Assembly: GCA_033816765.1 (NCBI GenBank)
Contig: CM066293.1
Coordinates: forward strand, 1,364,001-1,428,000
Length of the DNA stretch: 64,000 nt
Reading direction: 5' to 3'
Origin: Nothopassalora personata
Lineage: Eukaryota; Ascomycota; Dothideomycetes; Mycosphaerellales; Mycosphaerellaceae
How positions within the stretch are numbered: the first letter of the stretch is position 1; each line of letters opens with the position of its first letter. The notes beneath the pieces were generated by a model. The model saw only the letters and a list, made by a program, of their open reading frames with translations, did not search any database and was not told the origin of the DNA. Both the position numbers and the translations under genes were made by a program. Below, in pieces: positions 33,902 through 43,676 of this stretch.

Positions 33902-36650
33902 CTCTTACGTATAGCCGGGCCTTAAAGCTCTTTAGTATACTATGCTTATCTAGCTTATACTTATACACCTACTTTAGCGGTAGTGGTAGCTAAAGTCTGT
34001 CCTCTTACTAAGCATTATAATCCTTCTCTTAATGTATAGTCCATTTAAACGTGCCGGTTAAGACTGCTTTAGTAAACTCTTTAGCTATAGCTTTACGCTA
34101 TTATTAGGCGAAGCGGTGCTTTATAGCGGCTCGGTAGTTTAGAGGTTCGGGCGGAAGGTCATCGCGGTGCATCGACGTAATAGTATTAATAGTGCGTATA
34201 GGGGAGGATCGGCGTATTCGTACGACATCGTAGTGCTTACGTCCTAGGTAACGAGGTCTCGGGCGGATGCCCGCTATCTAGCTAATAACAACGTTAGCGA
34301 CTATAATATTGTGTAGAGCATAGTGGAAGTAGACGGTTCGGAGCCTCTTCCTAGTGTCGGTAAGGGTATAGTTAGAATTAGGGGAAAACTTATCTATTTA
34401 ACTAAGTTCTTCGAAGGGGATTGCTAAAGGAGGAGCGGTAGCGACGTCTAGAGTCGTCGAAGCATCTATATTCGAAGCATCTATGTCTACTATAATCTCC
34501 TTACGGTCTTCCTCTATAAGTACATCTATTAATTACTACTTAAAGTCGTTAATGTACTGTTAAGACGCGTTACTGTTAACCGCGTTGTTTTAATAGCTAT
34601 TGTTATAGTCGGAGTTCTCTATGCTCTTATTAGTCGATGGTTTGACCCCGGATTTAACCTAGTCTCGTAAAAGTGTAGGGGTTGTAGCGTTATTTAATGA
34701 CGGCTAATTAAGTGGCTAGAAACTACTGTTACCTTTAGGTTAGTTAAATGTTACTAGCGCTCGGTGTTGTAGCTAGTGTAGTTTATGCCTAAGTAGTAAT
34801 TGTTAATAGGCGTGTTAACGAGGGTTTTAATAGAGCGGCTACTGTTAAGCCTATTCTTCCACCCCCTCGGCCTATGCTGTGTCCTACTTATAGTGAGCCA
34901 CATACAGGTCGTAGTACTGTTTAGGCTCCTTAGCCGGTTCTACTGTTACGATGTTCTTAATAGGGGTTAAGTAACTAGAAGTGAGAATTAATAGGTCGTA
35001 GAACGTAGTCTCATTAAAGAGGACGTCCTTTACCCGCATGACCCTATCTTTTGATAGGTCCTACACCCTGTAGATGTTAGTAGAGTCGTAGCCTACAAGG
35101 TATCCGATGAGTGCTCGTTCTTTAAGCTTCTTAGTCTTACCTAGTTAAGTAGTGCTATAAATGTATACGTAGGCTAGGTAGCCGTACACTACTATGTGGC
35201 CTACATTTAGTACCCTACCTGTTACCAATTCGAAGGGAGTCTTCTAGCCTTTTAATTAGATTAGTAACCGCTAGAGAATGTAGACGGCAGCTACTATACA
35301 TTTATTCTAGAGCTTTTTAGGTAGGCGAGCATAAATGCGGATTGTGCGAGACATCGTGATAATGACGCCGCCCGCTCGTTCTACTAGGTCCTAGTTAGAC
35401 GCGTAGTTAGTAGTGTTATGCTACTCAATTTAATTGTTGTTAATAGTTAAGCGGAAGGCTGTACTAATAGCTACTTTATTATTGCTATAGAAGCAAACAA
35501 ACCTACGCCTAATGAAATTAATAAAGCTAAGTAGGCTATTAAAGTAAGCTAATACTAATAGTTGGTCCCTATTCTTAAAAGTGAATTAAAAGTGCCCGTA
35601 GGTATCTAAATCGTAGAAATGAACTAGGTAACGATTACTATTGTATACTAGTGTGAACTTAGCTAAATCCATGGCTACGTGCCTATAGGGAGTTATTACC
35701 CTAATTCGCTTAGTCCTATTAAACACTTTATATACCTTAGCTAGGCTATATGCTCTATAATGTACAGTAAGGGGTGCTTTAGGTGCATTAGGGTTAATAA
35801 CCACCCCCTTAACTCTAAACGGAAGCTAGTTAATGCGTTTAGCGCTAATATAGCCGAAGATTTAGTACTACTAGCGGCCTAAGAGCTTGCGGTGTTTAAT
35901 GGGGGTCCTGCTAGACGTTACTACACCTTTAGTGCCCCCTATACTATTTATTACTACTATAACGGTACGGTCGCCGTTAGAGTCCTAAATAGGCGGTGTT
36001 TAGATAGTATCACCCTTGCTAATTATGCTAATAAAGTGCGCTATGCGCTACTTCTTAGTAATCTTTAGTAGGATGCTCCTATTATTACTCGATAGCTATT
36101 TATAGACTATCTCTAACTAAGGCGGTATAACCACCTTAAAGAAGGGGATTGTGCTAGTAGGGCGGTATAGATCCATCAATTTCTTATTATTGTAATAGAC
36201 TAAATTGGTGCGTCCGTACTACTAAAGTCTAGCCGTCTCTATGCATAAGTAGGAGATAACGTTTATATAAAAGCCTAGGCAATAGGCTACATCTAATAGA
36301 GTAAATGGTATCCCCTCTATCTTTATGCGAACCTTACCTAATGCGGCAATAGGGAATGTCGTAGTTCCGGCTTAGATTAATAAGGTAGTTAGGCGCTCTA
36401 CAATGAATTCTACGCCCTACTAGTTATAGTAATTAATAACATAGGTGTCCGAGTAGTTGTCGTATACCTAGCAATCCCTAAAGTTAAAGCTTAATTAGCT
36501 TATCGAGCTCGAAAGGATAGTGAGACTAGTAAAGCCGTGCGGTACTACTATGCCCTTAGCAATTGCCTTATCTCGTTCCTTATCCGTACGCCTATTACGG
36601 TTTAATACGCCTAGTAAGCGTTCACTATTATCGCCTAAGTAGTAATTAAT
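33902..36650 (-). pseudogene. pol: RIPed copia 1 pol (integrase, start of RT)
   Basis: Readable blocks on the minus strand: possible protease near 36420-36490; integrase zinc and core region about 35590-35780, including DLAKFTLVYNSNRYLVHFYD (open at 35586-35804); integrase end about 35190-35270 with TPFELVTGR; the following copia motif LIGYLVGYDSTNIYR about 35080-35120; and the reverse transcriptase start VYKYKLDKH...FKARLYVR about 33910-33990. Stops and Cys/His losses by RIP. Confidence 0.75.
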
Positions 36651-37860
36651 AAAGTGCTTCTAGCACTTCTTCTACTACTTAGAGCGCTAATCCTTTAATA
36701 GACGCTTCTTAGGGTTAATTACATCGCATAAATAGAGGTTCTTATAACAACTCTCCTTAGGCTCGCCGGTAATGTTCTAGTAGCCGCTTAGCCTATCGTT
36801 GTTATTACTACTCTTTCCTTTGTTTATACCGTTACTGCGGTTACGACTCTTGTCGCCGCGGCTACGACGACGGTCGTTATTATTATTCCTACCGACTATG
36901 CCTACTGTAGGCGCTAGTAGTAGAGGCTCGTCCTCTACTAAGGGTTCGCCTATAAAGGTTACGAAGACTAATCGACCGTTCGTAGTAACTAGGGTAGTGT
37001 CGCGTATCTATTCTAGGTATCGCTCGGTAAGCTTACTAAGCGAGAGCTTATTACGCTTCTACTCGTTATATAGTAATGCTCTATAGGTAGGAGTTTTCTA
37101 CTATATCGCAAGTAGGAAGTGTCGTAGTAGGTCTCCGTACTCGGTATAGTTGTAATCTAGCATCTTAGTCTATAGCACTAGCTAGTCTAAATACTAGTCG
37201 TCGACCCTTCGGGCCTAGCTCTTCTAAAGCCTATTTAGCTCTAGTGTAAGCTATCGCTTACGCAACATGTCGTTTAGTCCGTACTGATCCTTTAGAGCCT
37301 AGACCTTGCCTCTAAGGGTACGTTTACTATGTATTAGCTCCTAGCCTAGCTCTATAGTAGTCCTAATTAGGTAGGTGACCAATTTGGACCTTACGGACGT
37401 AAAGATGTTATATATCCGCTACCTACGGTTGGCGTCTAACTAGCGGAGCTTAATAAGCTCCTTATCTTTAGCCGTAGCGTCTTTAGTAGTGTATGCTAAT
37501 TAGATTTGCTCGAACGTTAAGTACACCGGCTCTATTAGCTCGGCAGTAGTGTCGTTTGGATCTACATACTTCTAGATGTTTAGAGACTTAGCGTAGAGCT
37601 CTAACTAACGGTTAAACTTGTTCTATTAGTTATAACTCTTAAGAACGATAGTAGCGTGCGGCAAAGCACCGGTACTACCGGGTGTCTCGGTAGTCGCTAT
37701 AACGGTGTTAATGGGCCTAATGAAAGTTCCTATAGGTCTACTAGGGTTACTGTACTACTATGTAATGGTTGTTAATAGGATAATGATGGATCCTACTAGT
37801 TTTTTAATGACGATGTAAAATCTACTCTAGGGCTTCGTTTTATGTAGCGAACGTTAGTAA
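36651..37860 (-). pseudogene. gag: RIPed copia 1 gag
   Basis: Upstream of the copia integrase. A zinc-knuckle-like stretch lies near 36740-36790 (C-x2-C...GEPKESCYKN with RIP changes). The rest is AT-enriched and full of stops. The plus-strand open piece 36799-37086 is a chance frame. Confidence 0.6.
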
Positions 37861-38086
37861 GCGCCTGTCGGGCTTATAACTATCACGTTACAAGTGGTTA
37901 GAAGTTATGAAATAGGCTTATAAAGGTATTTTAAAAGTAGATAGTAGATTGTATGTGTCTAAGCTAGAATTGAAGGGGCTACTTATAAAAAGGCTATAGG
38001 TAACTAATTAATGTCACCTAATTCTTAGCGGCTGCTACCTTAGGTTTAATTAGGCTATAGCGCCGGTGTACGCTTAGATCGTAACA
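37861..38086 (-). repeat. Probable 5' LTR of copia 1
   Basis: On the minus strand it begins TGTTACGATC at 38086. The inner end near 37861-37890 is not certain. No partner LTR is in the window. Confidence 0.4.
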
Positions 38087-39060
38087 GTACCTACATACTT
38101 ACCTATAGACAGCTATAAGGCTCTTAAACCTTTAAGCTACATAGATGAGAGGTATAATAAGGTAGAGTACTAGAGTATTAATGGTATATAGATATAGCTA
38201 GCAACAATTATAAGGCTAGACAGTACTTTTACCCTAGGAAGGATAAGCTCATTTATAAGTAACCCATCTACCTACTATATAAAGGCTTTAAAGAAGATTA
38301 TAAGATATCTAAGGTTATATCCTAATCTTAGCCTTATCTTCTCTAGGTATAGAGAAGGATGCCTAGTTAGATACTGTAACTCTAATTATACAATAGACAA
38401 AGTAGACAGAGTCTCTATCCTTAGGTATGTCTTCTTCCTCTATAGGGCACTAGTCTCCTAGATAAGTAAGAAGCAAAAGTCTGTAGCAACATCTATAATA
38501 GAAGCTAAATACATAGCTATAAATGTATATGTAAAGCAATCCTAATTTCTAGCTTCACTACTAAGGGAGATGGACTGTCTAGAGTTAGTAGGAGACTGTT
38601 CCTATTAACTAAGGATCACTAGAAACTAGGAGACTATGTTAAGCTTAAGACTAGTCTAATTAAGAGGTAACAACTAAGCTGCCCTTACCCTAGTAAGGGA
38701 TGTACATGTTTATAATAAGTTAAAGTATATTAACATTGCCTACAATACTGTTAGGAAACTTTAGTAGAGAAGGCTTATTGCTGTTAAGTACACCCCAATA
38801 TCTAAGATAGTTATAGATAGGTTTATAAAGCTAAAGACTAGTCTACACTTCTAGAGGTTTATAAGCTAGCTTAACCTGTTATAGAGGTCTAAATACTACT
38901 GATAGGAGAAGAGTAGACTATAACCTCCTATGTAAGATAAGTAGGAGTATTAAGATGTAGCATCTTAAGGGGAGCTAATAGTTAGGTTATGATCTAATAG
39001 CCTAAGGCATCTACGATAACTTAGCTTATCGGAAGACACCTTCTCTCCCCTTTAGCTTAG
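38087..39060 (+). pseudogene. Copia 2: reverse transcriptase end, RNase H, 3' end
   Basis: Plus-strand scrap: RT end (LATIIRLDSTFTLGRISSF, with FISNPS following) near 38190-38275, RNase H (YVFFLYRALVS, KKQKSVATSIIEAKY) about 38420-38520, then the copia C terminus (KYINIAYNTVRKL, KTSLHF) to about 38880. The remaining bases to 39060 may be its 3' LTR. More AT-rich than the gypsy remnants, so probably older. Confidence 0.7.
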
Positions 39061-40967
39061 ATAGACATCTAACATAACTAACGCATTAGTTCCTAATATA
39101 TTGCTGCATACTCTATAGCTGTTAGCTAGTTAAAGATTAATCTCTTACTCCACTCCGCTACTAACTACGTATCCTATTAGGTCTTAACTTTACAATTAGA
39201 TCTATTCTATCTTAAACTTCTCCTTATTAGCTTAGGATAGACCTTAGCTTATTTAGTCTTTATAGGCTTATAAGTCCTATCTCTCTTCCTCTTACTAATA
39301 TATAGGATAGGGTAGAATAGTATTATAGCCTAATTAGGGTCTTCTTATATAGCTAGGGCTATATCTTCTTAGATAGTAGGAGCTACTTCTTTATATTATA
39401 GCTCTTTAGATTAAGAGGTCTAAGGCTTATACTCTATAGGAGATTGTTCCTAGAGCTAGGGGGATATATCTCTAAATAGTAGATATAAATCTTCTATTAT
39501 ATACTCCCCCTAAGACTAACCTTAGTTAGGGGAGTCTTATTACAAAGCCCTTTATGTTTTAGGTTAGCTACTATACTACTATAGCTCCCCCTCTAGCTAT
39601 ACAGCTCCCCCTAAAGGTTTATAGGTTTAGTAACTCGCTTCTAGCGCGTATAGCGCTGTATAAGGCATATAAATACCCTTATATTTATAGTAAGGGTCCT
39701 TAGGGTTATCCTAGGGATGTCTTAGGAAGGTAATCTTATTATCTAGGACAGCATTCTTATTACTAGTAGTAAGCTAGGAGCTCTTAATAGTCTATCCTAT
39801 CTACTTCCCCTAAGCGACCTACTTACCTATAGGGATTTAGTATTACATGTTCTATAGGAAATCCTTATTAAAAGTTATATAGGGGGTATAGGCTATCTTA
39901 TAGACCTATTTACCCTTCTCCTACTATAGCTTCTATAGTAGGTAGTTAGTTAATAAACTACCCTAGAATCCTATATACTACTATATATCCGCTCTTACGG
40001 TAAACTTCTTAGACTTAGTATAATTATCGTTTTATTTATATACTTTATATCTAAACCTTCTTATATTCCCTAAGTCTATTTCTTTAATATTAATACCTAA
40101 GTCCTTTTTAAAGTCCTTCTATAGCACATTGTTTATTATTAAGTTAAAGAGGCGGTTCGTAATATAGTATACAAAGTCTATAGCTAGGGGCTAGAGGTTC
40201 TATAGTAAGCTAGAGTCTATAAGTATAGCTCTAGCCTTATTAACAATAACTTTATTAGAAGCTTTAGCAATTCTATTTTGCTTAGGAATATATAGTAATA
40301 TAAAGTCCTATCTAATCCCTTTATATTAGGTATATGTTCTAAGTTTAATGTTGTTAAACTCCCCTCTACTATCTAAGAACTAGATCTTAGGCGTCTTCTT
40401 ATAGTAGTTCTATATTATAGTAAGCTAAGTTTTAATTACTACTAGAGTATTACTCTTCTTTAGAAATAGTAAGTACTATCTTATCCTAGTTTTAGCGTAT
40501 ATAAGTATAAGGCAATATACGTAACTATTATAAGAGACTAGAGTAATTAGACCTACTAGGTTAGTATAGATTTTATCTAATGGGTCTAGTATAGGTCTCC
40601 TAGGGATTCTTAAAACAACTCTTTATAACCTTATAAGCTTATAAGTCTTAAAATGTCCTAACTTTATAGTATTAATATCTTCTAGGCCCTTAACTACTTC
40701 TTTTATAGTATTAAATAGTATACTTCTAATATACCTAAGTCTTTAATACTATCTAACTATATTAGTTCTTAGCTTAGTAAATATAAGAGTAGTAATTCCT
40801 TTTAATACTAATCTATCTTTATTCTTCCTAGAGCCGCTCTTTACCCTAAGGTTCCTAAAGATAATAATATTCTTTATTATCTTAATATAGCCTATAGGCT
40901 TGTCCTTCTAGAATAGTATAAGGGGCAGCCTAGTAGCTAACCCTTATATATAGCCTTATATATAACA
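39061..40967 (-). pseudogene. Copia 3: decayed minus-strand copia pol
   Basis: Minus-strand copia remnant. The integrase is readable near 40100-40290 (IPKQNRIAKASNKVIVNKAR, ILIDSS, AIDFVYYITNRLFNL) and KSKKFTVRADI near 40000-40030. Lower-coordinate sequence to 39061 should be the linker and reverse transcriptase but is too decayed to delimit. No LTRs identified. Confidence 0.6.
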
Positions 40968-41136
40968 TGCGGTCGCAACCGGCTACTAAGCCGCACGTGA
41001 CGCGTATACGTACACCTTACGACGCGCGATGCGTCTTAAACAAAAGGTAAGAATTAGTTCATCTACGACTAGCAGGTCGTAGGCGTACTATACATTACGA
41101 CATCCCTTAACAGTTCTAATTCTTCTCTTTGTTACA
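40968..41136 (+). repeat. Possible 5' LTR of element H
   Basis: 169 bp starting tgcggtcg and ending gttaca, between copia 3 and the gag remnant. No second copy in the window, so the ends are a guess from TG...CA and position. Confidence 0.35.
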
Positions 41137-41159
41137 ATCTATACACGCTATAGAGTCCG

Positions 41160-42409
41160 AACGCGACGATAGTAGCGCTACGCCTACGGCTCCCCTAAGC
41201 CCTAGGGCCTAGTAATAAGCGAGGCGTGTAGCCTTAGTCGTAAGGAGGGATGCCCTTCGGGTAGAGGTTAAGGAGAAGGGGATATAGAGGGAGATTGAAC
41301 AGTTAGAGATCTTACGGGACGTAAGCGTGCCGCCGGCGGACTCTTAGGGCGAATCCGGTAGAGAACTATCCCCTACTCCCCCTCCCCCCCCTCTATCTAT
41401 AGTAACTAACGATAATATCGCAGCTCGAGGCGCGGTCGCATCGTATACGACACGTTTACGTCTTAAAGAACCTACGCCTTTTAGAGGGGACTCGATTAAG
41501 AAAGTACGGGTATTCCTAAGGGAGCTCTCTCTTATCTTTACCCTCTTAGGCGGTACGTATACGACGAACGAGTTAAAGGTCCTATATAGGGTTATGTACC
41601 TAAGCGGAGAGGCAAGTAAGCGATAGTACGCTAACTATAGCGTCCTTAACCTTAAAGGGTATATATACTAGGACTTTAAGGAGTTCTATCGAGACGTATA
41701 CGGTAACCCTATAAACCGCGTGCTTAACGTAATGTTAGAGTATAAGGCGGTAAAACAGAAGGATAACTAGACAGTACGTTAGTTTACGACTAAGCTAGAT
41801 GTTATAGAGGATTAGTTAGGGGACTATACGGAGGCGTAACGCGTACGACACATACTCGCTAAGCTTACGCCTAGCCTACGGTCCGTAATCGTTAAGTTTT
41901 ATAACATCCTAACAACTAGAGAGGAACTAGTAATCCTAGCTTCGCGTATTAAAAGCACGGAGCGTAGTAGCGGAGGGCACGACCGCGGGTAGTATAGTCG
42001 CCGTAGGCGAGAGACTAAGGGCGACTAAGGGCGAAGCGATCGTAGCTCGAAGTAGTAGAAGCATAGTTAGGCGTCGCGCGACCCGGGTACGAGTTACTAG
42101 CGGGACGCCGGCGGATCGTCTATAACCTTCGATAGGACTAAAGCGGAGTACTATAGATACTATAAGAAGGGTTACATTAAGACGGATTGCCCGAATAGGT
42201 ACCTATAGAAGGACCGTAACGCGTAAGCGGTTCGTAGAGTAGACGCTACGAAGGCTCTAACTAAGAAGGGTAGCGACTAGGGAAAAGGTAGAGGACTAGA
42301 AGTGGGTCGCTCCTAAGTCCGAGTTTTCCTAAAGTCGACCCTTTAAGGCGAGTAGATGTATGTCTAGCGCGTTACTTACGAGGCGTAGTCGAGACTCGTA
42401 AGGGCTTTC
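41160..42409 (+). pseudogene. gag: RIPed gag of element H
   Basis: Plus strand: Gag core about 41470-41960 (EPTPFRGDSIKKVRVFLREL, then FTLLGG) and a zinc knuckle about 42150-42200 (YYRYYKKGYIKTDC, where Tyr likely replaces Cys and His). Element I is inserted near its end. Confidence 0.8.
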
Positions 42410-42844
42410 TGTTATTGTCTCGTTCCAGGGCTAATCTCAAAAGAGAGATAAGTCAAGTCACGTGGCGGTATTATTCTTTGGAGAGGCTGAAGCAAGCTGA
42501 GCGAAGATGAATGATAGGAATAAGAGTTGTATTCCAATCAGTGAGATAGTAACATGAGTTGAACGCATCAGAACCATAAGGGTTTCTAGCGTTCCTAAAT
42601 ACAAAGGAGGTTCGTATGCCATCCGGTGTTAGATGTCCGTCTGTCCACTCGACCGGTCGTCTGGTCGTGTGGTCGTGTACGTCCATACGCTACTTCTGCG
42701 GTCGTGTTCGACCATGCACTAAGCGCGCGGTCGTGCACGTGACCCGGACGTGGGGTCCCTTTCTCATCCTAGCGATTGGTTCGTGTCTTCTCATTCTTCC
42801 TCCCCATGCCACGTCCTGCACCGTCCTTCATCCGAACCGTAACA
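42410..42844 (-). repeat. 3' LTR of element I
   Basis: 435 bp. U3 (right part on the plus strand) has five GGTCGT motifs between 42655 and 42734. The core/R/U5 part includes CACGTG at about 42458-42463. Open frames such as 42471-42686 also occur in every related LTR. Confidence 0.95.
42655..42734. repeat. GGTCGT motif array in U3 of element I
   Basis: GGTCGT at 42655, 42663, 42671, 42700 and 42729, all on the plus strand, within 80 bp just left of the antisense gene promoter side. Also present in the other LTR and, RIPed, in the LTRs of B and J. Confidence 0.85.
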
Positions 42845-42858
42845 CCATCCCCCTTCCT
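42845..42858 (-). promoter_or_regulatory. Polypurine tract of element I
   Basis: Minus strand AGGAAGGGGGATGG abutting the 3' LTR. Confidence 0.8.
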
Positions 42859-42913
42859 GCTGAAACTCGTCCTCGAGTTTTCTTTCTTCTCCTGTGAGTT
42901 CCCATCTTTTACC

Positions 42914-43513
42914 ATGAGCGGCGAGCGGCTAACACGTCAGGAGCGCCGCGAACGTCAAGCACTAGGCATCGAAGCCGAGGGCCGCGAGATGCCATCCCCA
43001 TGTTCTGGTTGTTGAAAGGCCAGAGTGCCTGAAGGAAAGAAGAGTCCTCGTTGTGTGGTGGATGTGCGCTTTGGGTGTTGTTCGGAGTGCGTTCGCAAGG
43101 GTGTCAAATGTGACGTGACTGTCACGTGGACTGAGTGGGAGCGGCTTCGCAACCAGCGTCGAAAGCTGAAGCGAGAGCTTGATGAGGCTGAAGAGAAGGT
43201 GACAGAGGCGATGTCAAAGGTGCATCGTCTTAGGAAACAACTGCGCGTTGCTGAGGACAGGGAGGAAAAGGCGATAGCGAAGGATTTCGAGGATCTTCGC
43301 AGTTTGCCGAGCGTGGGTGTCGATGCCTTTTCCGCGCCTTCGTCCTGTCTTCTCGTTCCTGAAGGTAGCCCCGAAGAGCTAGAGGGGGTTTTCCAGATGT
43401 CGATTCCTTCCTGGGAGGACCTTTCGATGATTCCGGATGATGCCCTCTGGTCATATCCGACCCTTGAGGACGCCGCAGCAGCTTCTTCGAGCGCTGGTCC
43501 TTCTGGTGGATAG
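42914..43513 (+). CDS. Antisense accessory gene of I (Zn-cluster/coiled coil), one TGA
   Basis: Opposite strand to gag-pol, between the 3' LTR and pol: ATG at 42914, TAG at 43511-43513, 200 codons, with a single in-frame TGA at 43013-43015. Cysteines: CSGC just before the TGA, PRC, GCC then SECVRKGVKC, giving C-x2-C, a gap of about a dozen residues, C, then a C-x2-C-x6-C module, close to a Zn2Cys6 cluster but with a longer first loop. After TWTEWERL comes a charged coiled coil with RLRKQL, then an acidic Ser/Pro tail. The sister copy in J has CAA at the TGA position, so the stop is a lesion here. Not RIPed. A DNA-binding regulator is a reasonable guess; similar small hypothetical proteins occur in ascomycetes as far as I recall. 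Confidence 0.75.
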
Positions 43514-43573
43514 GTGTTTGGTTTCTCATAGGAGATATGTTCGTGTAAGTTCTCCGTTTCCCTTATTAAACCT

Positions 43574-43646
43574 GGTCATGTAGCTTAGTGGTAGAGCGCA
43601 AGCTGTCTACACTCTTGAGGTCGTAGGTTCGATTACTACTCTGGCT
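43574..43646 (+). other. tRNA-like sequence with pol III boxes (in I)
   Basis: 73 nt: A box TAGCTTAGTGG, B box GGTTCGATTAC (C of the consensus changed to A), D arm GCTT/GAGC, T arm GTAGG/ACTAC, acceptor GGTCATG/TCTGGCT pairing with several G-T and one mismatch. The anticodon arm is aberrant. A T6 run at 43692-43697 could end a pol III transcript of about 120 nt overlapping the pol stop. Confidence 0.65.
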
Positions 43647-43676
43647 GCTTCCAGCCGACTGGTCGCCAATCGGTGA

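Larger units (their letters stand above)
33902..38086 (-). mobile_element. Copia 1: truncated RIPed Ty1/copia element
   Basis: Minus-strand copia: 5' LTR near 37861-38086, gag, protease, integrase, then the first part of reverse transcriptase, cut at 33902 by the LTR of D. The rest is missing from the window. Copia order (integrase before reverse transcriptase) is clear. Confidence 0.8.

Noticed and set aside
35586..35804. 72-codon minus-strand frame as a separate small gene
   Set aside because: It is a still-open piece of the copia integrase core, part of the pol remnant.
36799..37086. 95-codon plus-strand frame in copia 1
   Set aside because: Low-complexity Leu/Ser/Arg reading of the opposite strand of a RIPed gag.
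43013..43015. TGA as selenocysteine or programmed readthrough in the I antisense gene
   Set aside because: The homologous codon in J is CAA, and fungi of this group lack the selenocysteine system as far as known.
43574..43646. A genuine host tRNA gene
   Set aside because: Anticodon arm is 19 nt with only four pairs, the acceptor has a mismatch, and the sequence recurs at a fixed place in three retrotransposons; better called tRNA-like.
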